NCBI GenBank assembly: GCA_001800515.1
Contig: MGVN01000051.1
Span: 1-64,000, forward strand
Origin: Elusimicrobia bacterium RIFOXYB2_FULL_49_7
GTDB taxonomy: Bacteria; Fibrobacterota; OXYB2-FULL-49-7
Length of the DNA: 64,000 nt
Reading direction: 5' to 3'
Both the position numbers and the translations under genes were made by a program. Positions 24,329-32,656 of this stretch are shown piece by piece (the stretch's first letter is position 1; each line of letters starts with the position of its first letter). The notes under the pieces are model-generated. The model saw only the letters and a program-made list of their open reading frames with translations. It ran no database searches and was not told the DNA's origin.

Positions 24329-25822
24329 TTAGACGGCTGAGCGGAACTGGTGCTTTTCTTTCAGATGTTTAAAAAAGAGCCAGAAATAACTGGGTGAGAA
24401 AAAGAGTAGAGCAGGCAGCAGATTCAGCCGGGCATGGATCAGAATATAAGTCATGAGAATCAGAAAATAGAGAGCAAAAAAACCGACGACGGTATTAACC
24501 GGGCTTGCATTGTTTTCTGATTTTATCCGCTTTTGTTGTCCCTGAATATTGTTGAATTTAGGCGTCCGAATGAAAATACTCTTCTTTTTATTGAATAATG
24601 CTTCCTTAATGGCATAAACTCCGTTAATTGAAAAACCAATGCTGAATATTAAAAGCATAAGCGGATAAAAAAAACTCTCTTTTTTCAGTCCACGCGCTTC
24701 GATCTCGGCCATGAAATAATAAAGCCATATCATAAAACAGTTGATAACCACAAACACAATGGCCACTCCCAGAAACCGGGTGTCAATATATTCCTTGGTC
24801 ATTATAAGAACCGGGACTGTAAAGAGTGAAATAAAAATAGAGAAAATATAACCAAAGCAACTCGCCAAATGGCAGATGGCATCAATCTTAACCGGTAAAG
24901 AAGTCTTACTGCGAAGAATCTTGGGCATTATCTTTAAAAAAACCTGAAACATTCCTTTAACCCATCGGAATTGTTGACTGTAAAAAGCATCGAGTGTGGG
25001 TGGTAATTCGGAATAGGCAATTAAATCTTTCAAATAAATAAAATTCCACTTGTTGATCTGAGCGCGATAAGATAAATCGAGATCTTCGGTCAGGGTATCA
25101 CCTTGCCAGGAACCGCTCTCAAAGATAGCTTTTTTGCGCCAAATACCGGCCGTGCCGTTGAAATTAAAGAAGTGTCCGCTCCGGTTGCGTGCTGTGTGCT
25201 CAATAATGAAATGACCGTTTAAAAAGGAAGTTTGGAGTTTGGTCAGAAGTGACTCTTTTTCATTTAAAAAACCCCATCTTGCTTGGACCATGCCTACTTT
25301 TGTATCTGTAAAAAAATGAATGGTTTCGGAAACAAAATTTTCTGGAATAATAAAATCAGAATCGAAAATGGCCACATAATCGCCCAAGGCAACTTTGAGG
25401 CCATTCTGAAGAGCACCTGCTTTATAATCTTGGCGATCGGTCCGGTGAATATGAGTCATGCGGAAACCCTGTTGTCGATATTTTTCCGCCAGTGCTTGAG
25501 TGAGTTTCAAGGTTTCATCCGTGGAGTCATCAAGAATCTGAATTTCAAGTTTTTCTTTGGGATAGCAAACCGATATTGCTGAACTGATGAGTCGTTCAAC
25601 CACGTGGGGTTCATTAAAAATGGGCAATTGAATCGTGACATACGGCAATTCATTAAACTGTTTTAAGGGAACTGGCGTTTTGTGAATATATACCAGATAA
25701 CTAATGAGCAATTTAAGTTTATAAATAATGAGAATGGCAATGGCTGTGAGAAGGGGAAAATAAATTCCGAAAAGTAGGATATTAGAAAATAGAGTGGGAT
25801 TCGATGACATAAAGTGAACCAC
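24329..25822 (-). CDS. Processive family-2 glycosyltransferase (cellulose-synthase-like)
   Basis: A 497-residue membrane glycosyltransferase. A hydrophobic N-terminal segment (about 12-45) is followed by a GT-A catalytic domain with DDSTDET (98-104), DSD (154-156), TEDLDL (245-250, catalytic base region) and QQFRW (283-287), the D,D,D,QxxRW pattern of processive beta-glycan synthases. Four or more transmembrane helices follow. It lacks a PilZ domain and adjacent bcs partners, so it could make a mannan, glucomannan or another beta-linked glycan or glycolipid. Met5 (25810) is an alternative start. A conspicuous stem-loop covers its leader. Confidence 0.85.
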   Translation of the reverse strand: MVHFMSSNPTLFSNILLFGIYFPLLTAIAILIIYKLKLLISYLVYIHKTPVPLKQFNELPYVTIQLPIFNEPHVVERLISSAISVCYPKEKLEIQILDDSTDETLKLTQALAEKYRQQGFRMTHIHRTDRQDYKAGALQNGLKVALGDYVAIFDSDFIIPENFVSETIHFFTDTKVGMVQARWGFLNEKESLLTKLQTSFLNGHFIIEHTARNRSGHFFNFNGTAGIWRKKAIFESGSWQGDTLTEDLDLSYRAQINKWNFIYLKDLIAYSELPPTLDAFYSQQFRWVKGMFQVFLKIMPKILRSKTSLPVKIDAICHLASCFGYIFSIFISLFTVPVLIMTKEYIDTRFLGVAIVFVVINCFMIWLYYFMAEIEARGLKKESFFYPLMLLIFSIGFSINGVYAIKEALFNKKKSIFIRTPKFNNIQGQQKRIKSENNASPVNTVVGFFALYFLILMTYILIHARLNLLPALLFFSPSYFWLFFKHLKEKHQFRSAV

Positions 25823-25834
25823 CCGTTTTAATGT

Positions 25835-25886
25835 TCAGTTAACGGCAAATTAATAATTTTTACTAATTTGCTTCAAATTTAACTGA
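25835..25886. promoter_or_regulatory. Nested inverted repeat in the GT2 leader
   Basis: TCAGTTAA...TTAACTGA encloses CAAATTA...TAATTTG, making an interrupted cruciform of about 52 bp that ends 12 bp before the GT2 start on the minus strand. It has no T-tract, which fits an RNA leader structure or paired operators better than a terminator. Confidence 0.5.
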
Positions 25887-26012
25887 GTAATATACAATAT
25901 GGGCTTTTAAAAAGTAAAAGGAAATTTATTTGGAAAGAAATTCAATGAGTTAACCTGGTCTTGGCAAAAAAGTTAATGCCGTTAACCATGAATTAATCCG
26001 GTGATTCGTATC

Positions 26013-26039
26013 ACACTCTTTTCCCTTGGCAAAGAGTGT
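26013..26039. repeat. Perfect 9-bp inverted repeat
   Basis: ACACTCTTT-tcccttggc-AAAGAGTGT, with no T-run on either side. It is a stem-loop or operator between divergent transcription units. Confidence 0.5.
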
Positions 26040-26170
26040 CAAATAAATTGACGTAGTGCTTATTATTATTTTTGCAATACCATTTCTATCTCTCATACAT
26101 CCGAGGTTCTATCTCCTTTTCCTATTTTTCCTCTTTCTTTAGCTGACGGGTTAGTTTATTTTTAATTCCT

Positions 26171-26584
26171 ATGTGGTGGATCTATGCACTTTTATCCGCA
26201 TTTTTTGCGGCTCTCACCGCCATCCTTGCTAAGGTTGGTGTCCGAGGCATCAATTCTGATCTGGCTACCGCTATTCGAACCGTTTTTATATTATTGATTG
26301 CTTGGGGTATCGTGCTTTTTGGCAGGCAACTTAACGGCAATACCCATCTTACGCGAACCAATCTTTTTTTTCTTGGTTTTTCCGGTATTGCCACCGGGCT
26401 TTCCTGGATATTTTATTTTAAAGCTTTGCAGCTCGGTAAGGTTTCCCAAGTCGCCCCGGTGGACAAAGCCAGCGTGGCTATTGCCATTATTCTTTCCGCG
26501 CTCTTCCTACACGAAGCTCTGACCGCTAAAATCATTATCGGCGCCCTACTCATTATAGCTGGGACCGTGGTTATCATTTTTTAA
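26171..26584 (+). CDS. Half-size EamA/DMT-family transporter
   Basis: A 137-residue membrane protein with about five transmembrane segments and a single EamA-type repeat (WWIYALLSAFFAALTAILAKVGV; GIATGLSWIFYFKALQLGKVSQVAPVDKASVAIAIILSALFL). Full DMT transporters carry two repeats in about 300 residues; this one would have to act as a dimer, like SMR proteins. The substrate is unknown. The crcB gene starts 6 bp after its stop, suggesting co-transcription. Confidence 0.85.
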   Translation: MWWIYALLSAFFAALTAILAKVGVRGINSDLATAIRTVFILLIAWGIVLFGRQLNGNTHLTRTNLFFLGFSGIATGLSWIFYFKALQLGKVSQVAPVDKASVAIAIILSALFLHEALTAKIIIGALLIIAGTVVIIF

Positions 26585-26589
26585 ACAGG

Positions 26590-26973
26590 ATGACTACCAT
26601 GTTTAGGATTTCCCTTATTTTTCTGGGCGGCGGATTAGGAGCATTAGCTCGTTTCGGGTTGGCCGGATGGGTGGCCCGTCTTTTTCCCTCAACTTTTCCC
26701 TTGGGTACTTTAAGCGTTAACATTTTTGGTTCGTTCTTAATCGGCCTTCTCATCACTGGCTTGGAAGGGCGCTTATCCTGTTCTTCCCCGTTTTACGGCT
26801 TTCTGGTTATCGGCATTCTGGGTGGCTTTACCACCTTTTCCGCCTTCAGTCTGGAAAGTGTTAATTTGATGCGAAATGGTGCATGGGGATCGGCTGGAAG
26901 TTATGTCACGTTAAGTCTGCTATGTTGTCTGATTGGAACCATGGTTGGAATGCGATTGGGGAAATGGTGGTAG
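26590..26973 (+). CDS. crcB: Fluoride channel CrcB/FluC
   Basis: A 127-residue, four-transmembrane protein. GGGLGALARFG near the N-terminus, GTLSVNIFGSFLIG with the pore Asn, and GILGGFTTFSAFS with the break in TM3 that binds Na+ are the Fluc signatures. Fluc dimers export fluoride. A single copy implies a homodimer with inverted subunits. No fluoride riboswitch is recognisable upstream. It ends 2 bp from the convergent SemiSWEET gene. Confidence 0.93.
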   Translation: MTTMFRISLIFLGGGLGALARFGLAGWVARLFPSTFPLGTLSVNIFGSFLIGLLITGLEGRLSCSSPFYGFLVIGILGGFTTFSAFSLESVNLMRNGAWGSAGSYVTLSLLCCLIGTMVGMRLGKWW

Positions 26974-26975
26974 GG

Positions 26976-27263
26976 TTAAGATCGTCTCTTCCTGTAAAGC
27001 CAAAATTGAAACAACAATACCAGGGAAAGAATAAAACCAGGCAGATTGGAAATTAGAATGTAATATTCCCTGGGCGTCTTGGTCCAGGCGTAGAGTACCC
27101 AAAGGCCGATGGAAAAGCTAAAAAAAAGAGCAAAAATAAACGAAAATCCTTCTGTGGATTTTCGTTTGAAATTCTTTATAATTTGGAGTGGAAGCCCGAA
27201 ACAAAGATAAATGATGGATACTGTCATGGCTAAAGTACCTAAAACCGTATTAAGAGATGCCAT
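26976..27263 (-). CDS. SemiSWEET / PQ-loop membrane protein
   Basis: A 95-residue protein with three transmembrane helices, and a PQ-loop-like motif LPLQIIKNFKRKSTEGFSF after helix 1. SemiSWEETs dimerise to form a sugar uniporter; the Asn-Phe-Lys-Lys-Ser sequence after the motif is typical. The sugar is unknown. It is divergent from the RluA-type gene and convergent with crcB. Confidence 0.8.
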   Translation of the reverse strand: MASLNTVLGTLAMTVSIIYLCFGLPLQIIKNFKRKSTEGFSFIFALFFSFSIGLWVLYAWTKTPREYYILISNLPGFILSLVLLFQFWLYRKRRS

Positions 27264-27380
27264 GATCTTTTCCTTTCCGACAAAGTCCTATCGGATGAGA
27301 AAATAAGGTTCATTCTCCGATTTCGGCAATAAAATAGGCCCTTCGGTACCTGAAAAACAAGATAATAAAATGAATCGTGA

Positions 27381-27394
27381 ACATATTATATTAT
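27381..27394 (+). promoter_or_regulatory. -10-like element near the rluA-type start
   Basis: ACATATTATATTAT contains TATATT ending 10 bases before the ATG at 27403, the same decamer (ATATTATATT) as upstream of the gene at 23029. It implies a very short leader if used. Confidence 0.4.
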
Positions 27395-27402
27395 GATTCA
27401 AT

Positions 27403-28287
27403 ATGACCCACCAACCCCTCCAGACACGTATTTTGAACGAGAATGAAGCCGGACAACGTCTCGATCGTTTTTTGCGTAAAGCTTTTAAAAAAACACCCCT
27501 TTCGCTCATCCATAAATTCATTCGCATGGGTCTGGTCCGAGTCAACGGAAAACGGGTTAAAGGCGATGTCATGCTTTCTACAGGTGACAAGGTCGATTAT
27601 CCGGAAACCGCCTTCTTCGAATGGAAACGAACTCCTCGCCCCACAGGTGGGTTGAATCTTCGAGACCACATTATTTATGAAGATGGCCATCTCATTGCCA
27701 TCAATAAGCCGGCAGGGCTTCTGGTTCACCCCATTGAACGCCGGGAAGCACTCACCCTGATTGATGCACTTATTGGTTATCTCAAATCCACAGAAGGTGC
27801 TTCTTGGTCCTTCAAACCCGCATTGGTCCACCGACTTGACGCTGAAACCTCAGGCATTACTGTAACTGCCAAAAATGCACGGGCACTTCGCAACCTCACC
27901 GGGCAATTCCGGGAACGGGAAACGGTTAAAGAATACTATGCGGTTGTAAACGGCGTTCCGGGATCATCCCAAGGTCGTATAGACCAGCCTTTGGAAGATC
28001 AAAAAGGGGTTCTTCGGGAATCATTAACAGAATATACCGTGGAAAAAAAGGGAAACCGGTGCGCACTGCTTCGTCTCCGTATCCATACCGGCCGCATTCA
28101 TCAGATTCGGCGCCATCTGACCGCCATCGGACACCCAATTATGGGCGACCACCGTTATGGTGGGCCTCGAGCCGAACGCCTTTTCCTTCACGCCTGGCGT
28201 TTGGCTTTGCATCATCCAGAAACAGGTAAAGTCCTTCAATTGGAAGCCCCTTTACCGGTCGAATTTCAAAATTTATCTTCTTTCTGA
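27403..28287 (+). CDS. RluA-family 23S rRNA/tRNA pseudouridine synthase
   Basis: A 294-residue enzyme with an N-terminal S4 RNA-binding domain (RLDRFLRKAFKKTPLSLIHKFIRMGLVRVNGKRVKG, about 19-55) and a catalytic domain carrying the RluA motif ALVHRLDAETSGI, whose Asp (near residue 147) is the nucleophile. IHTGRIHQIRRHL and GHPIMGDHRYGG are the other family motifs. S4 domain plus this order is typical of RluC and RluD (large-subunit rRNA); which site is modified cannot be decided. It converges with the HD-domain gene (5 bp apart). Confidence 0.92.
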   Translation: MTHQPLQTRILNENEAGQRLDRFLRKAFKKTPLSLIHKFIRMGLVRVNGKRVKGDVMLSTGDKVDYPETAFFEWKRTPRPTGGLNLRDHIIYEDGHLIAINKPAGLLVHPIERREALTLIDALIGYLKSTEGASWSFKPALVHRLDAETSGITVTAKNARALRNLTGQFRERETVKEYYAVVNGVPGSSQGRIDQPLEDQKGVLRESLTEYTVEKKGNRCALLRLRIHTGRIHQIRRHLTAIGHPIMGDHRYGGPRAERLFLHAWRLALHHPETGKVLQLEAPLPVEFQNLSSF

Positions 28288-28292
28288 TTTTA

Positions 28293-30611
28293 TTAAACCG
28301 TTATGGTCTTCGTCTTTTCCGCCCGGGCTGCTTCTCCGTCCGGATACTCGATTCGGGTATGGAACATGCTGGTCAGCACCGGTAAAAAGCTTCGCTTGAT
28401 ACGTGCTAAGTCAATAAATGTCAGATCGCAGTTGTCGAGTTGACCATCCGCAATCTTACCGTCTATCAGCGAATTCACTAAGTTCTTCAGCCGGCTTGTC
28501 GTCGGTTCAGTGAGTGTACGCGAGGCCGCCTCCACGGAATCAGCCAACATGATGAGCGCGTTTTCTTTGGTGGAGGGTTTGGGGCCGGGATAGCAGAAAT
28601 CGTCGCGAAGCAGATTGTCGTCCGGGGCAAGTTCCTTGGCCTTGTCATAGAAGAAGGAAATGAGGGTGGTCCCATGGTGTTCCCGGATGACATCTATGAC
28701 CGCCTGGTGAAGTTTATATCGACGCGCCATTTCCACACCGAGTTTGACATGGGAGGAAATGATGAGTGCGCTCATCCGGGGAGATATCTTTTCATAAAGC
28801 GTGTCTTGGCCTGCGGTCTGGTTTTCGATGAAATAGGCCGGTTTGTTCACCTTACCGATGTCATGATAATAGGCCAACACGCGCGCCTTAAGAGGATTCG
28901 CACCGATGGCCTCGGCCCCCGCTTCAGCCAGATTACCGACGAGAATGCTATGATGATAGGTACCGGGCGCTTTAAGCGAAAGAATTTTTAATACCGGCGA
29001 GTTCATGTCCGACAGTTCGATTAACGTCAAATTCGTCGTAATGGAAAAGACCTTTTCAAAAATCCAAACGAACGGAATGGTGAGCATCATTGACAAGAGG
29101 CCGGATAGAGAAGCCAACCCGACGTTTCTGAACGTTCCAACCAAGGAGAAATCGCCCGGCCGGGCAAGGGCGAAAAGATGGACCAAAAAAAGATAGGTCA
29201 GAGAATAGAAAAACAGGGCGGTAAAGAAATGGGAACGGTAACGAATATCCCGCATCGCTGCACAGGCAGCAAAGGATGCGAGCAAATGAATGAACATCAG
29301 CGGGAAATCATACCCGGTCACCAGGCCCAAGAGTAAACTCGCGGTCAGCGAAAAGGCCAGCCCGGTTCCCAGGTCAAAGAGGATGGTACACAGCATGGGA
29401 CCCACGACCATAGGAAAAAGAAGCCCATATTCCAATTCATTTTCCCATTCAAGCGGAAGCAGGAAAGAATGAATGGCATGCCAGGTCAGCGTAATAAATA
29501 TGAATTGAATGGCTGCAATCAGACAAAGAGCCAAAAGGTCGTTGAGTCGTTCCAGTCGTTTCGGATGGAAAACATGGCTATATAAAAAAAAGAGAAGAAG
29601 AAGAAGTGTCGTCAGCAGGATACGGCCCAAAACCGGAAAGAAAGCTTGAAAACCGTGGATGGTGCCCTGTGCTTCCTGGGCCATCTTTAGAGAATAAAGT
29701 TTGCGTTGAACATCCGGGGTTACCAGCTGATTGCGCCCTACAATTTCCAGATCCTTGACCACCTTTCCGCGTGTGGGAAGCAAGGAAGCCACTATTTTTT
29801 CCCGTCGTGTGTGGGTCTCGTCTTCCAAATAAAAGAGATTGGGAGAGAGAAAAGCGTAAAGTACTTCATAAATGGCGGAAAGCTGGGGTTCCGTATATTT
29901 TTTCTTCAGGCCGGCCCGCTCCCGTTCCAGTACCGCATCCTTGGTCACCAAGCTTTCGGCCGGGAAAGGGCGTTCCCGGTCATCGCGAAGTAGGGTAACA
30001 AAATTGCCGGGATAAACCAAGAACGGGACCGTTTCTTCGCTCCGGTTTTTTATGTCTTTTACCACACAAACGCTGGAGAGCCCTTGATCGAGAATGCGAT
30101 CAATAATATGCAGGAAGTTTTCCGGGTTGATTTTAGCAGCGATCAGTGCCCGGATGGTTGGGGTAGAAATGTTGTTATGCAGTTTCTCCCAAAGTATTTT
30201 TTTTTGGGAGTCCGGCAAAATAGGATCTTTGAGCTGTTCTATTCGAAGAAAAAAATCACGGAATTTGTCAATGATTTTTTCGTTGACCTCATAATCGTAT
30301 TCCATGACCGGTAGAACCCGCAAGATCGCTTCGTTGCGTTCCCGTTTCAGCTCTTCCTCGGTTTTTAGGATGTCAAAGGTGAATGGGGCAATGACCGTCC
30401 GCTTAGTAATATCACCTTCCTTGGGAACATCCAGGCTTTGAACTAACTTTTCAGTGGGAAAAAGGAGATTGATAAAGGCCGTCAAAAACAGGAAGGCAAC
30501 GATTTTCACCCGGCTTTTGCCGGAGAGAAAGGCCGTCTGGACCGCAGAGTCAGCTAACCGCTGGGTCTCATCGGAGGCAGGCCGGGTATTGGGTCTAAAC
30601 CGATTGCTCAT
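28293..30611 (-). CDS. 7TM-receptor HD hydrolase (PgpH-like, c-di-AMP phosphodiesterase family)
   Basis: A membrane protein of about 772 residues from Met 30611 (upstream Mets at 30632 and 30656 overlap phoH more deeply). After one N-terminal transmembrane helix comes a periplasmic 7TMR-HDED extracellular domain of about 270 residues, then seven transmembrane helices, then a cytoplasmic HD domain with YHHSILVGNLAEAGAEAIGAN and a following YHDIGK (metal His and His-Asp). PgpH of Listeria has this architecture and hydrolyses c-di-AMP. No diadenylate cyclase is in the window. phoH lies directly upstream with a 17-bp overlap, a pairing seen in many phyla. Confidence 0.88.
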   Translation of the reverse strand: MSNRFRPNTRPASDETQRLADSAVQTAFLSGKSRVKIVAFLFLTAFINLLFPTEKLVQSLDVPKEGDITKRTVIAPFTFDILKTEEELKRERNEAILRVLPVMEYDYEVNEKIIDKFRDFFLRIEQLKDPILPDSQKKILWEKLHNNISTPTIRALIAAKINPENFLHIIDRILDQGLSSVCVVKDIKNRSEETVPFLVYPGNFVTLLRDDRERPFPAESLVTKDAVLERERAGLKKKYTEPQLSAIYEVLYAFLSPNLFYLEDETHTRREKIVASLLPTRGKVVKDLEIVGRNQLVTPDVQRKLYSLKMAQEAQGTIHGFQAFFPVLGRILLTTLLLLLFFLYSHVFHPKRLERLNDLLALCLIAAIQFIFITLTWHAIHSFLLPLEWENELEYGLLFPMVVGPMLCTILFDLGTGLAFSLTASLLLGLVTGYDFPLMFIHLLASFAACAAMRDIRYRSHFFTALFFYSLTYLFLVHLFALARPGDFSLVGTFRNVGLASLSGLLSMMLTIPFVWIFEKVFSITTNLTLIELSDMNSPVLKILSLKAPGTYHHSILVGNLAEAGAEAIGANPLKARVLAYYHDIGKVNKPAYFIENQTAGQDTLYEKISPRMSALIISSHVKLGVEMARRYKLHQAVIDVIREHHGTTLISFFYDKAKELAPDDNLLRDDFCYPGPKPSTKENALIMLADSVEAASRTLTEPTTSRLKNLVNSLIDGKIADGQLDNCDLTFIDLARIKRSFLPVLTSMFHTRIEYPDGEAARAEKTKTITV

Positions 30612-31557
30612 GATTTCTTTCATATCGCTCATAAGCGTGGACAATACGTTTGACAAGGCGATGTCTTACTACATCTCCGCCGTCCAGCGCTACGAACGCA
30701 ACACCTTCCACTTCTCCCAGCACCTCTGGGACCGAAAGCAGGCCGGATTGGCCCTCGCTCAGGTCGATTTGAGTGATATCGCCCGCAACAATGGCCTTGC
30801 TGCCGTGACCCAAACGGGTAAGAAACATTTTCATCTGCGGCGGAGTAGTGTTCTGTGCTTCGTCCAGGATAATGAAGGCACTGTTTAAGGTACGACCGCG
30901 CATATACGCAAGCGGCGATACCTCGATTGCTCTATTTTCAAAATAACTGCGGACATTCTCCTGAGGTAGAATGTCGTACAACGCGTCATAGAGCGGGGTT
31001 AGGTAAGGTTCCACTTTTTCGCGTAGGTTGCCGGGTAAAAAACCGAGGTTTTCGCCCGCTTCTACGGCAGGACGGACCAGGATGATGCGTTCCACACGCT
31101 TTGTCCGGAGCGCTTCCACGGCCATGGCCACAGCAAGATAGGTCTTGCCCGTGCCGGCCGGTCCCACGGCAAAAACCAGGTCGTTCTCCTGTATGGCCCG
31201 GAAAAAGCGGGTTTGACCCGCGGTCTTGGTAAAGACATTGGCCCGCCGGCCTGCGGTCACTGCAATCCGGTGGAAATCCTCCTCAGGTTCGGGTTCCAGC
31301 TGCAGGGTGATTCGGGAGGGTTTGACAGCAGCAGAAAGGGGTGCCGGCGATTTTATCCGTTTCAAAAAGCGGGTAATGCCGTTTTTGAGTTGGTCCGGAG
31401 AATCGGCCACCAGAACAACTTCATTGCCGCGAATTCGTATCTGGATGTCTAATAATTCCTCGACCCGTTTTTTTCGGTTAAAACCGGGTCCAAAGAGACT
31501 GAGTAAAGTCTCTTTGGCAAGGATGATTTTTTTTTGTGGTTGCCGAACGGAAGTCAT
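30595..31557 (-). CDS. phoH: PhoH-family ATPase
   Basis: A 320-residue protein. An N-terminal KH-like or small alpha/beta region (about 20-70) is followed by the PhoH P-loop NTPase domain with GPAGTGKT (132-139), Walker B FIILDEAQN, and a sensor region SKAIVAGDITQIDL. PhoH proteins are cytosolic ATPases probably acting on RNA, often next to ybeY and PgpH-type genes; ybeY is not in this window. It overlaps both neighbours, so lipoprotein, LysM protein, PhoH and PgpH-like form one translationally coupled minus-strand operon. Confidence 0.93.
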   Translation of the reverse strand: MTSVRQPQKKIILAKETLLSLFGPGFNRKKRVEELLDIQIRIRGNEVVLVADSPDQLKNGITRFLKRIKSPAPLSAAVKPSRITLQLEPEPEEDFHRIAVTAGRRANVFTKTAGQTRFFRAIQENDLVFAVGPAGTGKTYLAVAMAVEALRTKRVERIILVRPAVEAGENLGFLPGNLREKVEPYLTPLYDALYDILPQENVRSYFENRAIEVSPLAYMRGRTLNSAFIILDEAQNTTPPQMKMFLTRLGHGSKAIVAGDITQIDLSEGQSGLLSVPEVLGEVEGVAFVALDGGDVVRHRLVKRIVHAYERYERNHEQSV

Positions 31558-32321
31558 CGCGGGATGTTGAAAACCTGTCCCGGAAAAATCAAATCTTCAG
31601 GCCGGGAATATTTGTCGGCATTCGTGTCAGCCCGGTATTTTTCAAAGGCAGCATCAATACGACTTTTATTGGCTTGATAAAGCTTGGGCCACTGGAGCGC
31701 ATCATTAAAGACCTCCTCGCGGCCTGCTATTTTCCAAAGACATTCTCGGTTGTTCGGCCGGTCCTGAACCGTATAGGTGGAGACCGAAAGGGCGGAACCG
31801 GAAAAGGTATTGACTACAGGTGCCCGTTTAGCAGCTTCCGCATTTTCTTTAGCGGTCCGGATAAGTCCTTCCACTTCCGATAAACGAGCTGATGAGGCAA
31901 AGAGAAGCGAGGAGGTTTGTGATTGTTGGGCCATAAGCGCTTTTTCCAGAGCCTGAATCTCGGCGGATCGCTTTTTTATCTCCTCAGGCGGCAGTTGAGC
32001 GAGCGCTTCAGCCTGGGCGATGAGCGCAGCTTCTTTTTCCCCATTCTTGGTTATTTCCTCCTGGGTCATACCAATAAGTCCCGGAATTTCGTTGTGCACA
32101 GCGCGGATGCTTTTGTCGGTTTGTACAACCTGTTCTTTGAGGTCCTGAAGGGTGGTTTGTTCCTGGGCAATAGCCTGTTTGGCGGCGACTTCCCGGCAGG
32201 TTGCATCTTTCAGTGCAAGTTCATAAGCCTCATAAGTCATGCTCTCCTCAGCGGTAAGAAGTGAGGCAAACAAAAGGGCAACTCCGATAAAAAGACAGCG
32301 AATCATGGTGGGTTTTCTCAT
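31554..32321 (-). CDS. Secreted coiled-coil protein with C-terminal LysM-like domain
   Basis: A 255-residue protein with a signal peptide (CLFIGVALLFASLLTAEE), a long alpha-helical heptad region (about 30-180) rich in Glu/Lys/Ala/Gln, and a C-terminal domain reading TYTVQDRPNNRECLWKIAG...WPKLYQANKSRI...LIFPGQVFNIP, which is a LysM peptidoglycan-binding pattern with an insertion between the YTVQ-type start and the WPKLYxAN core. It probably links the cell wall to another envelope structure. It overlaps the upstream small lipoprotein and downstream phoH by 4 bp each. Confidence 0.75.
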   Translation of the reverse strand: MRKPTMIRCLFIGVALLFASLLTAEESMTYEAYELALKDATCREVAAKQAIAQEQTTLQDLKEQVVQTDKSIRAVHNEIPGLIGMTQEEITKNGEKEAALIAQAEALAQLPPEEIKKRSAEIQALEKALMAQQSQTSSLLFASSARLSEVEGLIRTAKENAEAAKRAPVVNTFSGSALSVSTYTVQDRPNNRECLWKIAGREEVFNDALQWPKLYQANKSRIDAAFEKYRADTNADKYSRPEDLIFPGQVFNIPR

Positions 32322-32581
32322 TGTTGACCGCCGAGTTTGGCCTTAATGGCATCCCGCTCCTCTTCGGCCTTCCGGAGTTCCTCTTTTTTGGATTCCAGAG
32401 TGGCTTCGAGTTTGGAGCGTTCCTCCCGGAGTTCGGAGAGTTTTTTCTCGGCGGCTTCCACCGAGAGACGGGCTTCGCTCAGTTTACTTAACTCTTCCGG
32501 TTTCGGCTTGCGGGCGCAGCCGGAAAAGGAGAGCCAGCCCATCAGGATCAATCCGAGAAGAAGGGTGAGGCTATTTTTCAT
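32318..32581 (-). CDS. Small coiled-coil lipoprotein
   Basis: An 87-residue protein with a lipoprotein signal (LLLGLILMGWLSFSGC; Cys22) and a mature part that is one long heptad-repeat helix (LSEARLSVEAAEKKLSELREERSKLE...). It resembles Lpp-like trimeric helical lipoproteins in design, though there is no C-terminal Lys for peptidoglycan attachment (it ends GGQQ). A ribosome site GGAGG precedes it. It opens the LysM/phoH operon and has a good promoter upstream. Confidence 0.7.
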   Translation of the reverse strand: MKNSLTLLLGLILMGWLSFSGCARKPKPEELSKLSEARLSVEAAEKKLSELREERSKLEATLESKKEELRKAEEERDAIKAKLGGQQ

Positions 32582-32627
32582 CTTTTACCTCCGGGTCTAA
32601 AGTCAATAATATTGCAGCCTCTAAAAT

Positions 32628-32656
32628 ATAATATGTCAAACTGTTTGTACAATCAA
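32628..32656 (-). promoter_or_regulatory. Promoter of the lipoprotein-LysM-phoH-pgpH operon
   Basis: On the minus strand TTGATT, a 17-bp spacer and TATTAT are found (-35 at 32656-32651, -10 at 32633-32628). The -35 overlaps the aspS stop codon. The start of transcription would be about 40-50 bases before the ATG at 32581. Confidence 0.65.

Larger units (their letters stand above)
25823..26170. other. 348-bp divergent intergenic region with hairpins and TTAAC repeats
   Basis: No gene is visible here. The region separates the GT2 gene (-) from the EamA-like gene (+). It is AT-rich and contains two strong inverted repeats (listed separately) and five TTAAC-containing motifs (near 25839, 25880, 25953, 25971 and 25981), which could be repeated operator half-sites. 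TTGACG near 26052 could be a -35 for the rightward gene, but no convincing -10 is at the right distance. Confidence 0.4.
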
